Below are positions 21,114 to 30,074 of a stretch of 64,000 nt of DNA, in pieces (position 1 is the stretch's first letter; the number at the start of each line of letters is the position of its first letter). The notes beneath the pieces are model-generated. The model had not been told where the DNA came from, searched no databases, and worked only from the letters and a program-made list of their open reading frames with translations. Made by a program: the position numbers and the translations under genes. Source of the DNA: Candidatus Cloacimonadota bacterium (GTDB taxonomy: Bacteria; Cloacimonadota; Cloacimonadia; Cloacimonadales; TCS61); assembly GCA_030445745.1 (NCBI GenBank), contig JASUTE010000004.1, forward strand, positions 1 to 64,000, given 5' to 3'.

Positions 21114-21515
21114 TTATCTCTCTTCGGAACTATAAATATACAATTTTCTGGTACGAGGCCCGTCGAACTCACAGAAAAATATACCTTGCCAGGTTCCTAA
21201 AACCATTTGGCCATTTTCAACCAAAATATCTTGACTACAACCAACTAAGGTACTTTTTATATGAGCATCAGAATTGCCTTCTGCATGATGATATGCACTT
21301 ACATTAGGTGCGATTTTCCCTAAACCGAAAATAATATCGTGTGGTACATCGGGATCAGCGTTCTCGTTTATAGTAACAGCAGCTGTGGTATGGGGCACAA
21401 AAAGTGTTATTTTACCGTGGTTTAGATCAATTTTTGCAATATATTTCTTTATTTCAGAAGTTACATTTATCAATTCTTCTCTTTTTACAGATTTCACCTT
21501 TATCATTTTTAACAT
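21114..21515 (-). CDS. yjbQ: YjbQ/UPF0047 family protein
   Basis: A 133-residue protein of the YjbQ (UPF0047) family, annotated elsewhere as secondary thiamine-phosphate synthase. It has the family core 'LFVPHTTAAVTINENADPDV', 'YHHAEGNSDAHIKSTLVG' with the conserved His residues, and 'LGTWQGIFFCEFDGPRTR'. The ATG at 21515 is chosen because of the strong AAAGGAGG ahead of it; a longer reading frame to 21611 would run through a promoter-like region. It is first in a yjbQ/Cys-protein/lpxB/DUF374/aminotransferase run. Confidence 0.93.
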   Translation of the reverse strand: MLKMIKVKSVKREELINVTSEIKKYIAKIDLNHGKITLFVPHTTAAVTINENADPDVPHDIIFGLGKIAPNVSAYHHAEGNSDAHIKSTLVGCSQDILVENGQMVLGTWQGIFFCEFDGPRTRKLYIYSSEER

Positions 21516-21527
21516 AACTGCCTCCTT

Positions 21528-21548
21528 TAACTCCTTTTTTAGAGTTAA
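21528..21548 (-). promoter_or_regulatory. Small hairpin just upstream of the yjbQ ribosome binding site
   Basis: An inverted repeat TTAACTC...GAGTTAA (21528-21534 and 21542-21548), a 7-bp stem with a 7-nt loop, lies next to the AAAGGAGG of yjbQ. It could be a leader hairpin affecting translation, or chance in AT-rich DNA. Confidence 0.35.
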
Positions 21549-21586
21549 AAATACGAATTTAGATTTTGTGTCAATCTTTAACCAAT

Positions 21587-21650
21587 CTGGTATACCCCAA
21601 AATTTTTTCAATATAATGACAGGCCTGGTTGCATCTTAAGTTTATACTTG
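21587..21650 (-). repeat. Shared upstream element, copy A
   Basis: A ~64-base block on the minus strand, starting CAAGTATAAACTTA and continuing with GCAACC, GCCTGTCATT, TATTGAAAAAAT and GGTATA. A second copy lies upstream of rpsU at 41945-42006 in the same orientation relative to the gene and at a similar distance from the start codon (72 versus 84 bases). In both, TTGACA follows the block after about 15-20 bases. Confidence 0.75.
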
Positions 21651-21899
21651 ACTAAGTATCAAGATAGCCTGGATTATAAGATAAAACAGGTTTTGCTTTA
21701 ATCTTGAAAGTCAACTAATCTTGCAAATCGTAGTGCTGACGCAGAAGAAATAGGAAGTTGCTCCTACTATTTTTTCTTATCTTTACCTACCGGCTGAAGC
21801 TGATTGTTAATCTCAATAGAAAGTACATTACTTTTGAAATTTCTAATTATTTTATTGATGAAACTGTTAGGTAACTGGATTAAACTAAACGACTGCCTA
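21651..21899. other. Non-coding stretch, nothing recognised
   Basis: Together with the upstream region of yjbQ this makes a ~380-base stretch without a gene. Apart from the shared element and hairpin listed separately, only weak AT-rich inverted repeats are seen (for example TAGGA...TCCTA near 21752). Confidence 0.6.
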
Positions 21900-24800
21900 C
21901 TAAAAATCTGGCAAAAGACTGAAATAAACTGTTGGTTTACTGGTTCTGTTTAGGTTACTGTTCCAGGCGATATCCAGTTTCAGCACAAAATAGCCCATAT
22001 TAAAGCGCGGACCGAAACCAAAGCCCAGTTTCAGGTCATTTAGTTGTTCATCTTTGTACAAATCCAGGTTACTGTTTTGCCACACAGCGCCAGCATCCAC
22101 AAAAACACTTCCGCGAATGTTCCTAAATTGCAGTGGTAAGGGGAAAGAAATATCCAACTTATCCACAAAAGGATAGCGTAACTCCAAGGAGGCTACTGCT
22201 TTACGGTTACCCTGCAGATCATCGTTTTCGTAGCCGCGGACACCATCGAACGGATCCAATTCGAAAACAGTATTCGTTTCACCGAAAATGCCACCACCAA
22301 AAATTCTTCCAGCCAAGGCATAGCGCTTGGCAAAGAACTTGTAAGAACGAATATCAGTAAATATTATGGAACTAGGCTTTTCCTCAGAAAAAGTTTTACT
22401 GAAAAGAGCTGTACCGCGCCATCCCGAAATAGGACCAGTAGAGCCAAACAACACGTTATCATGAGTTATACTAAGTTGTGGGGTGTAGCTAAAGTAGTGG
22501 TTGTAAGTTTTCAAACCCAGAAATGCTGGTAATTCTTCTTCCAGCCACTCACCATTTGCTTCATCCCACCAATCGCGGCGAATTTCGTTATGGCGCACAT
22601 AGTTTTCCAAATCGAGGCGCCAGAACTTATTAAAAGGATAACGTAAAATAGAGTAAATCCCATATTCACGGAACCGTTTACGATAATAATCAGAATTAAA
22701 AGAATTTTGATAATTAATTTGATAGATGTATTCATTGTTTAGATAAAAAGCACCAAATCCATAGTCTATCCGCTTTGCCAAATAGAGGTAATTGAAGACA
22801 AAGTTAGAGTTATCCAATTCACCAGAAATGCCTAATACAGTTCCTATAGCATGATTTCTCATTAAGTCGCTTAGTGCAAATTGGAAATAGGCATAAGTGC
22901 CGCCTGAAGGGGAGTAAGACATACCGCCCCAGAAACTATCTAAAAGAAATTTGGTTTTGTAAGCTTCTATTTCGGGAACATTTTCTTTGGTTGGTTTTTC
23001 ATCAATCTTGCGGTTATGCTCCTCGTACAAGCTATCCAATTTCATCAGTTGGTCGAGATTGCGAATTTCTCTAAAATTTTGATCAATAGATTTAAACTCA
23101 CGTTTCTTTTTACCATAGTAGCGGTAGCGGGTAGCATCAAATTTTTGGAAAAGATTATTTTTGAATTCCACTATTTGAGGTTGACGATAATTTTTGTATT
23201 CGATGTTGGCAAAAGGATTATCTGCCACATAAATATCCCAGCCACTCTCATGGAAAGCAGAAAAAATCAACTTTTTGCCTTCTTCATCTAAACTACCGGT
23301 AAAAACTCCTCCAATAGTGTGGGTTATGGCTCCTCTTTTACCGTTTTCAATATTAATTGTCTCGAAGTTGGAGCTGTATTTTTTTTCACTAATAAAAATG
23401 ATATTCTGTGAATTTTTGCTCCAAATAGGATTAGTATTGTCGTAAGCATCATGAGTAACTTCGTAAAACTTTTTCTTGGCTAGGTCGTAGTAGTAGATAT
23501 CGTAACTTAGAGTGCCGAAGATATGAGGTCGGACAGTGGAAAGGTTAGCGTTTCTTTCCGAGCTAAAAACTATTTTGGAGTCATCATGCGACCACACAGG
23601 CTGCTGATCAGCATATTTGTCGTTAGTTATTTGCTTAATTTCGTCGTTTTCCAAATTGTAGATATAAATATCGGAAGCCATATTTTTCTGGCCAGAGAAA
23701 ACAATTTTTTTGCCATCATGGGAAAAATCGATCTCGTAAATAGCATCGAATTCAGGTAGGAAAATTTCTCGGGCAACTTCTTCTTTTTCTAAGTTGTATA
23801 TATAAATTTTATCACCATTAGAAGTCTTGGCCACAAAAGCAAAATGGACACCATCTGGTAGCCAGGTTAGGTTATTTCTTTGGAAGTGAAACTCTTCAAA
23901 TTGGCCAGTAGCTTCACCTTTTACAATTAATTCTTGTTTCTTTTTTGGTTCTAAAAGCGAAACTTTCCAAATACTATTGCGTAAATTTTTATCGGAAAAG
24001 TAGAGAAATTCCTGTTTCCCAGACACAAAAATGGGTGCATAATTGTAAGTAGAGCCATCTTCGCTGTGAAATGTCTGCTTATGATATTTTTCATAGGGAA
24101 GTTCATAGTCTTCTATTAATGGAAAATATTCTCGTTTCAAAAAATTGTGCCATTGTTTTTGGATTTCTTCCGATTCGACACCAAAAACTTTTTTAAAGGC
24201 AGCATCAGTAGAACGAGTTATACGCAGGGCATAGAAAAGTTCCATCATTGTATTTCTATCGTATTCATCAGCCAGATAAGTTAGGAAAGCTTCGCCGAGG
24301 CGATAAGCATAGTAGCCACCGATATTGTTCAGATTGGGTAACTGTTGATTCAGCACCAGATCGATTATGAACATATTGTTGTAGGTATCTTCGCCACCTA
24401 CAGATTCAAATTCAGGTAAACCTTCGCTAAACCAAAATGGCAAGCTTCCAGTTTGCAACATAGAAAAACTGGAACCGCTTAATTCGTTTACATAGGCATG
24501 AGTTAACTCGTGAACAAGAGTTTTTTCCATCTTTTTATAGCTGCCGTTAAAAGGCAACACAACTCGGTTGTGCAAAGATTCAGTAAAACCACCCACACCT
24601 TCAGATAACAGTGATGAAATGATGTTAGTAGTCTGAAAAGCTTGCTGAGCCGGATAGAAAATAATAGGAATTCTATCTTTTACCGGTCTTTTGAAATCTT
24701 GCTTCAGGTAATAGTAAGATTCCTCCGCCATCAAAGCAGCCAATTTCCCAAATTCATTATTTGCTTTCGCGAAGTAGATATCAAAATGTAGGGTAGCAAT

Positions 24801-24908
24801 GTGGTTCCATTCCAATTTATTTGACTGAACCTTGTTTTTACCAAAGCTATAAGCTAATAGTGTACTAAGAATAAGTGTCAGAAGTGCTAAACTTATTATT
24901 TTTTTCAT
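21900..24908 (-). CDS. Secreted gluzincin protease / TolB-like propeller / C-terminal beta-barrel protein
   Basis: A 1002-residue three-part protein. A signal peptide (about 1-20) precedes a peptidase-MA-like domain with HELTH (His133, Glu134, His137) and a third-ligand candidate, Glu162 in WFSEGLPEF. The middle (about 285-600) holds TolB/WD-type blades such as 'IDFSHDGKKIVFSG', 'PVWSHDDSKIVFSS' and 'PIWSKNSQNIIFIS'. The C-terminal ~330 residues resemble an outer-membrane barrel of the BamA/surface-antigen type: 'FGETNTVFELDPFDGVRGYE' matches the conserved VRGY motif, and the chain ends in Phe. The start overlaps the stop of the MCE gene (TAATG), so it belongs to the MCE/ATPase operon. It is probably surface or periplasmic; the substrate is unknown. 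Confidence 0.88.
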   Translation of the reverse strand: MKKIISLALLTLILSTLLAYSFGKNKVQSNKLEWNHIATLHFDIYFAKANNEFGKLAALMAEESYYYLKQDFKRPVKDRIPIIFYPAQQAFQTTNIISSLLSEGVGGFTESLHNRVVLPFNGSYKKMEKTLVHELTHAYVNELSGSSFSMLQTGSLPFWFSEGLPEFESVGGEDTYNNMFIIDLVLNQQLPNLNNIGGYYAYRLGEAFLTYLADEYDRNTMMELFYALRITRSTDAAFKKVFGVESEEIQKQWHNFLKREYFPLIEDYELPYEKYHKQTFHSEDGSTYNYAPIFVSGKQEFLYFSDKNLRNSIWKVSLLEPKKKQELIVKGEATGQFEEFHFQRNNLTWLPDGVHFAFVAKTSNGDKIYIYNLEKEEVAREIFLPEFDAIYEIDFSHDGKKIVFSGQKNMASDIYIYNLENDEIKQITNDKYADQQPVWSHDDSKIVFSSERNANLSTVRPHIFGTLSYDIYYYDLAKKKFYEVTHDAYDNTNPIWSKNSQNIIFISEKKYSSNFETINIENGKRGAITHTIGGVFTGSLDEEGKKLIFSAFHESGWDIYVADNPFANIEYKNYRQPQIVEFKNNLFQKFDATRYRYYGKKKREFKSIDQNFREIRNLDQLMKLDSLYEEHNRKIDEKPTKENVPEIEAYKTKFLLDSFWGGMSYSPSGGTYAYFQFALSDLMRNHAIGTVLGISGELDNSNFVFNYLYLAKRIDYGFGAFYLNNEYIYQINYQNSFNSDYYRKRFREYGIYSILRYPFNKFWRLDLENYVRHNEIRRDWWDEANGEWLEEELPAFLGLKTYNHYFSYTPQLSITHDNVLFGSTGPISGWRGTALFSKTFSEEKPSSIIFTDIRSYKFFAKRYALAGRIFGGGIFGETNTVFELDPFDGVRGYENDDLQGNRKAVASLELRYPFVDKLDISFPLPLQFRNIRGSVFVDAGAVWQNSNLDLYKDEQLNDLKLGFGFGPRFNMGYFVLKLDIAWNSNLNRTSKPTVYFSLLPDF

Positions 24909-25807
24909 TAAAATACCTTTACTTTAAAATATCTACCTGGATTTTCTTTTATATCTTTTAGTAGAGAATCTAATCTAGCAGATATTTTTAGCAAATTATC
25001 ATAAAGTTCTTCTTCAGCAATCATTTTTCCTATACTGCCCTGGCCAGCTTGGGTTGGTTGCAGTATTTTGTTTAGGTTGGAGGCTAGTTGATTAAATTCT
25101 TGCACAGCGTTATTTAAATTGTGCATAGTTGTATCGGCAGTGGCAATTCCCGAGTCTAATTTGTCTCGATTTGTTTCCAAAAAACTATTTAAATCCTCTA
25201 CCAAATTTGCCAATCCGGAAATTGCTATATCCAATTTATCCTCGTTTTTTTGGTAGGAATTATCCAGGTTTTTCACAAAATTTTCAGTAGAATTAAGGAT
25301 ATTTTTCACTTGCGGAAGCATCTGTTTATCACTCTCAAGTTTATTTGCAAAATCCTGTATTTTTTCGGTTAAATTATTTAATTTTACAACCAGGTTAGAA
25401 ATACCGAAACTCTTCTGTCCGATTTGCACTTGATTGTAATCCATTTTTTTCTCAGAAGTTCCGGGAATTATATCCACGCGTACACTTCCCATAGCATCCA
25501 TCTCTTTTATATAGAATTTGGAATCAGCTGGCAGAGGTAGGGGAAGGTCTACTAAAAGATCCGTAACCACGCCGTCTGGGGTAAGTTGAATCTTATCCAC
25601 TTTTCCTCTTCTTAATCCGCGCACAGAAACAGTACTACCTTTTTCTATTTTTCCTATATTTTCGAATTCTACCTGCAAGGTAGTGTACTTCTTATGTTCC
25701 AGTAACTGCATGAACCACATATAGCCTAATATTAGGATTACCAGAGCTAATAGGGTGAAAATTCCTACTTTAATTTCCAAATTTGTCTTGTTTTCATAAA
25801 ATTTCAT
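24908..25807 (-). CDS. MlaD family (MCE domain) lipid-transport protein
   Basis: A 299-residue protein: one N-terminal helix ('VGIFTLLALVILILGYMWF'), then an MCE domain ('LQVEFENIGKIEKGSTVSVRGL', 'GKVDKIQL', 'IKEMDAMGSVRVDI') and a long helical tail with many Asn/Leu heptads. It is the substrate-binding, inner-membrane-anchored part of an ABC system that moves phospholipids or other lipids between membranes. The ATG at 25807, one base after the ATPase stop and behind GAGG, is preferred to an upstream start inside the ATPase gene. The next gene encodes a protease/barrel protein, an unusual partner. Confidence 0.92.
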   Translation of the reverse strand: MKFYENKTNLEIKVGIFTLLALVILILGYMWFMQLLEHKKYTTLQVEFENIGKIEKGSTVSVRGLRRGKVDKIQLTPDGVVTDLLVDLPLPLPADSKFYIKEMDAMGSVRVDIIPGTSEKKMDYNQVQIGQKSFGISNLVVKLNNLTEKIQDFANKLESDKQMLPQVKNILNSTENFVKNLDNSYQKNEDKLDIAISGLANLVEDLNSFLETNRDKLDSGIATADTTMHNLNNAVQEFNQLASNLNKILQPTQAGQGSIGKMIAEEELYDNLLKISARLDSLLKDIKENPGRYFKVKVF

Positions 25808-25808
25808 T

Positions 25809-26534
25809 TTATTCCTCTTTTTGTAGAAATTTGCGTACGATTGGTTTATTTGAATTGATAAATTCATCATATTTTCCAGTAAATACAATTTTTCTATCGT
25901 GCAGCATAGCTATATTACCTTTAACTTTGCTAATACAGTCCATATCGTGGGTAATAATTATAGAAGTTAGCTGGTAGGAATTTTGTAGTTTTAAGATTAG
26001 CTTGGTTATCTCATCGGAGATGATAGGATCTAGACCAGTGGTGGGCTCATCGTAGATTATGTAGCGGGGTTGACGAATAATAGCGCGGGCCAAAGCGACC
26101 CGTTTTTTCATACCACCACTAAGCTCAGCTGGCATGTTATTCAGGGCAGTTTCCAAACCAACCAATCTCAGGTTTTCTCTTACCAATTTTTCTATTTCTA
26201 TTTCTGTTTTCTGCTTGGCTTCATACAACGGTAAGGCTACATTTTGGAATACATTCAGTGAATCCAAAAGAGCAGATTCCTGAAATAGCATAGACATTTT
26301 TTGACGAATTTGGTTTAATTTACTTTTACTTAATTTAGTTATCTCGGTATCATCTATCCAAATTTTACCACTATTGGGTTTATAAAGCCCTTCGATCGTC
26401 TTCATCAGCACACTTTTCCCAGAACCACTTTGTCCTACAATGGTGGTTATTTGGTTATTTGGTAGCTGCAGGTTTATATTTTCCAAAATAAGCTTTTCGC
26501 CAAAGCCTACGTTAAGATTTTCTATTTTTATCAT
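25809..26534 (-). CDS. ABC ATPase, MlaF-like
   Basis: A 241-residue ATPase with Walker A GQSGSGKS, a Q-loop (MLFQESALLDSLNV, typical of MlaF), signature LSGGMKKRVALARAI, Walker B YIIYDEPTTGLDP and the H-loop ITHDM. 'LSGGMKKR' is characteristic of MCE-associated importers. It drives the system formed with the MlaD protein coupled to it. No MlaE permease gene is adjacent on either side, so the membrane subunit must be encoded elsewhere. Confidence 0.94.
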   Translation of the reverse strand: MIKIENLNVGFGEKLILENINLQLPNNQITTIVGQSGSGKSVLMKTIEGLYKPNSGKIWIDDTEITKLSKSKLNQIRQKMSMLFQESALLDSLNVFQNVALPLYEAKQKTEIEIEKLVRENLRLVGLETALNNMPAELSGGMKKRVALARAIIRQPRYIIYDEPTTGLDPIISDEITKLILKLQNSYQLTSIIITHDMDCISKVKGNIAMLHDRKIVFTGKYDEFINSNKPIVRKFLQKEE

Positions 26535-26557
26535 ATTTTTATTTCCAAATAAAATTA

Positions 26558-27649
26558 TCAGCTATCAGTCAATGAATATTTTTCGTAGAATGGTAAAATA
26601 AGCTGCTCGGTTCTATTTTTCCAAACCAGGTTGGAAACACTAATGCCCAGTAGGCGTACCTTTTTCGTAGAATTTAAATGCTGTTGCAATAAATTTTTGG
26701 TTGTAGAATACAACAGGTTTGCCGAATCGACCGTATGGGTAAAACTAACACTACGTGTATTTATGGTAAAATCGGCATATTTTATTTTTAGAGTAACAGT
26801 TTTGGCTTTTACTTCTAACTGTTTCATTTTTTCAGCAATTTGCTTGCTACAGCTTTTTAAATATTTGTTCATCTCTACCAGCTCTTCTAAATCATAGGAA
26901 AATGTATTTTCCTTGCCAATCGATTTTCTAACTCTTTCTGTTTTTACTGGCCGCTTGTCTATTCCGCGCACCACATTATAGAAATAATTGCCCATTTTGC
27001 CGAAATGACGAATTAGGTCTGGCAGTTGCCATTGTAATAAATCTTTACCATTGTTTATTCCCAATCTCTGCATTTTTTGCTGGGTGGCCTGGCCAATACC
27101 ATGAAATTTTCCAATTGGTAACTCTTGTAAAATCTTAGCTGCTTTGGAAGGTGGTATTACTACCAACCCGTCTGGTTTTTTCATATCGGAAGCTATTTTA
27201 GCTAAAAATTTATTGAACGATACGCCAGCAGAAGCTGTCAGTTTGGTTTTGGCATATATATCTTGCTTAATTTGTTTGGCAATTTTGGTAGCAGATGGGT
27301 TAGCACTGCTGGTGACATCCAAATAAGCTTCATCTAGACTCATCGGTTCTACCAAATCGGTGTATTGAAAAAAGATATCCAAGATTTGCTCGGAAGCTTC
27401 TTTGTAGGCAGCGAATCTAGGCCGTACAAAAATAGCATGTGGGCAAAGGCGATAGGCCATAGCTGCACTCATGGCTGAGTGAATGCCAAATTTACGAGCT
27501 TGGTAGGAACAGGTGGAAACTACTCCCCTGCTTTGGGGATCACCTCCAACTACAACTGGTTTGCCACGCAGTTTAGGATTATCGCGCATTTCCACTGCAG
27601 CAAAAAAAGCATCCATATCGATGTGAATAATCTTTCGTATCTTTTCCAT
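26558..27649 (-). CDS. dinB: DNA polymerase IV (Y family)
   Basis: A 363-residue translesion polymerase. It has catalytic motifs 'IIHIDMDAFFAAVEMRDNP' and 'PMSLDEAYLDV', 'RGVVSTCSYQARKFG' in the fingers, 'KFLAKIASDMKKPDGL' and 'KFHGIG' in the thumb, and a C-terminal little-finger domain. It replicates past damaged bases with low fidelity. The start at 27649 begins the conserved MEKIRKIIHIDMD; a TTG-started extension to 27685 is possible, and the Shine-Dalgarno is weak in either case. It precedes the lipid-transport genes by 23 bases. Confidence 0.96.
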   Translation of the reverse strand: MEKIRKIIHIDMDAFFAAVEMRDNPKLRGKPVVVGGDPQSRGVVSTCSYQARKFGIHSAMSAAMAYRLCPHAIFVRPRFAAYKEASEQILDIFFQYTDLVEPMSLDEAYLDVTSSANPSATKIAKQIKQDIYAKTKLTASAGVSFNKFLAKIASDMKKPDGLVVIPPSKAAKILQELPIGKFHGIGQATQQKMQRLGINNGKDLLQWQLPDLIRHFGKMGNYFYNVVRGIDKRPVKTERVRKSIGKENTFSYDLEELVEMNKYLKSCSKQIAEKMKQLEVKAKTVTLKIKYADFTINTRSVSFTHTVDSANLLYSTTKNLLQQHLNSTKKVRLLGISVSNLVWKNRTEQLILPFYEKYSLTDS

Positions 27650-27749
27650 TTGTTTTAAATGTTTATTTAGACTAAAAAACGTCAAACAAATTCCAATTCA
27701 CTTGACAGGAAAAGTGTTAGTTTTGTGATTTATACAAAGAGTATACGAT

Positions 27750-28292
27750 ATGAATTTGAATAAATTTTCGGCTGAAGAGCTGCTTTATATTGCTGTATTT
27801 AGCGCTTTGGGCTTGGCTACCAAACCCATTATAACACCGATAGTGCATCTGGTTTCTACACCATTGCTAATACCAGGCGGTTCACTAGCTGGTGGATTTT
27901 ATATGATGTGGATAGTGCTGGCAGCTGTAGTAGTTGATAAATTAGGAGCAGCGCTTTTAGTAGGTGTAGTACAGGCTATTGTAATCCTATCTTTAGGATT
28001 TTTTGGCAGCCATGGAGCTGTCTCACTACTCAGCTACACTGTTCCAGGTGTGATGGTGGAATTAGCTCGACTATTATTCAGGAACAAAGAAGCAGTGTTT
28101 GCACAAGCTTTTATGTGCTCTGTTGCTAATATTAGCGGAGCTTTAATAGTAACCTTGCTAGTGATGCGGCTACCTTTAATTCCATTAATTATATCTCTAC
28201 TGGCAGCTGCTATTTCGGGCATTATAGGTGGTTTAGTTAGCTATAATATAACTAAGAAAATGAGAAAATTTGGTATAATAGAGGTAAGATGA
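27750..28292 (+). CDS. ECF transporter substrate-binding (S) component
   Basis: A 180-residue membrane protein with about five or six helices, in the style of ECF S components; the 'GGSLAGGFYMMWIVLAAVVV' block and 'DKLGAALLVGVVQA' recall the YkoE branch (linked to thiamine precursors in Bacillus). The S component binds the vitamin or metal substrate and docks to EcfT. The substrate here cannot be named, and no TPP or other riboswitch is visible in the ~100-base upstream gap. TTGACA at 27702 is a possible -35. It is coupled by ATGA to the next gene and leads a 14-gene run. Confidence 0.82.
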   Translation: MNLNKFSAEELLYIAVFSALGLATKPIITPIVHLVSTPLLIPGGSLAGGFYMMWIVLAAVVVDKLGAALLVGVVQAIVILSLGFFGSHGAVSLLSYTVPGVMVELARLLFRNKEAVFAQAFMCSVANISGALIVTLLVMRLPLIPLIISLLAAAISGIIGGLVSYNITKKMRKFGIIEVR

Positions 28293-29161
28293 AGAAGCTT
28301 TTTATATTTTTGCTCTTAACTTGGAATATAGTGGCTTTTGCTTTACAAATTATTAATAACGAAAATGTACAGCAACTGGATTTACACAAAATTGATTCTC
28401 AATATTTGAAAACAGTTTCCACTATGCGTGAAAACCAAGCAGAGACCTGGCGTGGAGTGCCCTTGAACTACATTTTACCAGACAGTATAGAATTCAGTAA
28501 AATTGTACTAAGTTCTCCCGATGGCTATCAGGTAGAGTTGGCAAAAGAGGAGGCAGCTACAGCTATCTTAGCATTATTTGAAGATGAAAGAAAGTTGGAA
28601 TATGAAAACCGTTTGGTGGTACCTAGAAAAAGGGAGATGTTTTGGATAAAAGAAGTAACAAAAATAGAATTGAAGAATAAAGCAGTACAGCCACCTTTGC
28701 GATATATCACTATTGCCGAAAACTGGTTAAAAAATTTTTCCCAACCTCATGCTTTGCCACCTTTTGTGAAAGATACTGGTTATTACTTCCAAGAAGTAGC
28801 TAAATCTGTGTTGCTGTTTACCAGAGCGGAATATCTACTGATCGCTAGTGATGGGGTTCAACACAATTTAAGTTATCAGAATTATCTGCAAAATGCTATT
28901 TTAAGCCAGAACGGCAATGGTTTTGATATGAAAAGTCCCGATATGCCAAGCGGCATGTGGTTAAAAAAAATTGGCTATATTAGAACATACGATAGGGCAA
29001 TGGTGTTTGTGAACCAATTGCAAAATTGGCAAGATCTGCAGCAGTTAACAAAGTTGCCTAAAAAGCCGAAAAGAGTTGTAGTAGATGGCAACAGCTTTAG
29101 TTTTGAACAATTCAAGGATTTATCATGGGAAAATTGCGCATTTATACAATTATTTTATTAA
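28289..29161 (+). CDS. Exported protein with molybdopterin-oxidoreductase-like fold, lacking the Mo-ligand Cys
   Basis: A 290-residue protein with a signal peptide (MKKLFIFLLLTWNIVAFALQ). 'ETWRGVPLNYILPDS' and 'IVLSSPDGYQVELAKEEA' resemble the W-x-GVPL-x-x-[LI]L ... DGY pattern of the sulfite-oxidase/YedY molybdopterin domain. The only Cys lies near the C-terminus (WENCAF), so the usual Mo-coordinating Cys is absent and catalysis as a Mo enzyme is unlikely; the fold may have been reused for binding. The C-terminal part is not recognised. It sits between the ECF S component and a lipoprotein, overlapping both (4 and 37 bases), which suggests it works with the transporter on the outside of the inner membrane. 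Confidence 0.65.
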   Translation: MKKLFIFLLLTWNIVAFALQIINNENVQQLDLHKIDSQYLKTVSTMRENQAETWRGVPLNYILPDSIEFSKIVLSSPDGYQVELAKEEAATAILALFEDERKLEYENRLVVPRKREMFWIKEVTKIELKNKAVQPPLRYITIAENWLKNFSQPHALPPFVKDTGYYFQEVAKSVLLFTRAEYLLIASDGVQHNLSYQNYLQNAILSQNGNGFDMKSPDMPSGMWLKKIGYIRTYDRAMVFVNQLQNWQDLQQLTKLPKKPKRVVVDGNSFSFEQFKDLSWENCAFIQLFY

Positions 29162-29652
29162 TTTTTGCAACTGCCTGCAGTCCTGAAGGTTGGAAATTAA
29201 TCGATAGAGAAACAACAAAAATCAATCAATCAGGTAATTTAGCTGCTATTTTGGCTAAAGATACACAAATTCAATATGCATTATTGATTTCTGAAGATGG
29301 CTTGGGAATAGTTGTTTCCAAACCAAATTTTCAAAATATAAAGATCATAAATAAGAATGGTTGGCAGCTGCAAGCTCCACAATTGCCACCGAGTGCTAAT
29401 ATAAAAAACTTACAAAAGATTTGTGTGTTTTCAGATAATTATATTGAAATTTTCCAAGAAAATAAAAAATTTCTGCTTAGTCCTTTCCAAATTTATTTGC
29501 AGAATATGAAATTTGAAGGTGAAGCTTCGCAAAATGGCAATTTTATTAGGAAATATAGGAAAAGTAAGGAAGTGAATTTTAACGCAGACTCCATCTTTAT
29601 AAATTCACAGAAAATTAGCTGGGAAAGTTTAAGAAAGAGGATAGATCTATGA
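29125..29652 (+). CDS. Lipoprotein of unknown function in the ECF operon
   Basis: A 175-residue protein with a lipoprotein signal, LIFATACSPEGW, placing a lipidated Cys at about residue 18. The rest is a small, mostly beta-rich domain with no family I recognise. Its first 37 bases overlap the end of the preceding gene in another frame, and its stop overlaps the next start (ATGA). Position suggests a membrane-anchored accessory or binding protein for the ECF transporter; no direct sequence evidence supports a particular ligand. Confidence 0.72.
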   Translation: MGKLRIYTIILLIFATACSPEGWKLIDRETTKINQSGNLAAILAKDTQIQYALLISEDGLGIVVSKPNFQNIKIINKNGWQLQAPQLPPSANIKNLQKICVFSDNYIEIFQENKKFLLSPFQIYLQNMKFEGEASQNGNFIRKYRKSKEVNFNADSIFINSQKISWESLRKRIDL

Positions 29653-30074
29653 AAAATATTTTAATTGTTTTACTGGTTCTGATACTGCTTCTGGCTGCTA
29701 TGCTGGTAGTACGAAATATCAATCGTAGTGATTTTAACGGATTGAAGGTAGCTTATTTGGGCAGGGAATATCTTTTACAAAAAGACCACATCAACCAGCT
29801 TGAACTGCAAGTTTTATGGGCAGATAATCAGAAATTCCAAGCTATAAGCATAGATGAAGTTCTTAAATATTTTTCTTTGCACCCGAAAGATATTCGTACC
29901 ATTACCTTTGTATCGGCTGATGGTGGTGCCTTGAATTTGAAATCTGAAGAAATACATAAAGCTTTTTTAGCTTTACAGCGAGAAGGTAAACAGCAATACT
30001 TTCGGTTAATTATCCCCGAAGATGAATTTCGGCAGCGCTGGCTGAAAAGAGTGGTGGAACTGCAGGTTCGTTGA
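29649..30074 (+). CDS. Membrane-anchored small domain resembling the molybdopterin-oxidoreductase fold
   Basis: A 141-residue protein: one N-terminal helix ('ILIVLLVLILLLAAMLVV') and a ~110-residue outside domain. The pattern 'SIDEVLKYFSLHPKDIRTIT', then 'FVSADGGALNL', 'FRLIIPEDEF' and 'VVELQV' follows the order of blocks in the sulfite-oxidase-type Mo domain (E-V-L, S-x-DG, R-L-x-x-P, final strand). It contains no Cys at all, so it cannot hold Moco in the normal way. It appears to be a second, reduced version of the domain seen two genes upstream. Coupled by ATGA to the lipoprotein; its TGA abuts the EcfA1 start. Confidence 0.6.
   Translation: MKNILIVLLVLILLLAAMLVVRNINRSDFNGLKVAYLGREYLLQKDHINQLELQVLWADNQKFQAISIDEVLKYFSLHPKDIRTITFVSADGGALNLKSEEIHKAFLALQREGKQQYFRLIIPEDEFRQRWLKRVVELQVR

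Noticed and set aside
27650-27749. Possible TPP or other riboswitch ahead of the ECF S component
   Set aside because: The gap is too short and none of the conserved riboswitch core blocks is visible; only a TTGACA box was seen.
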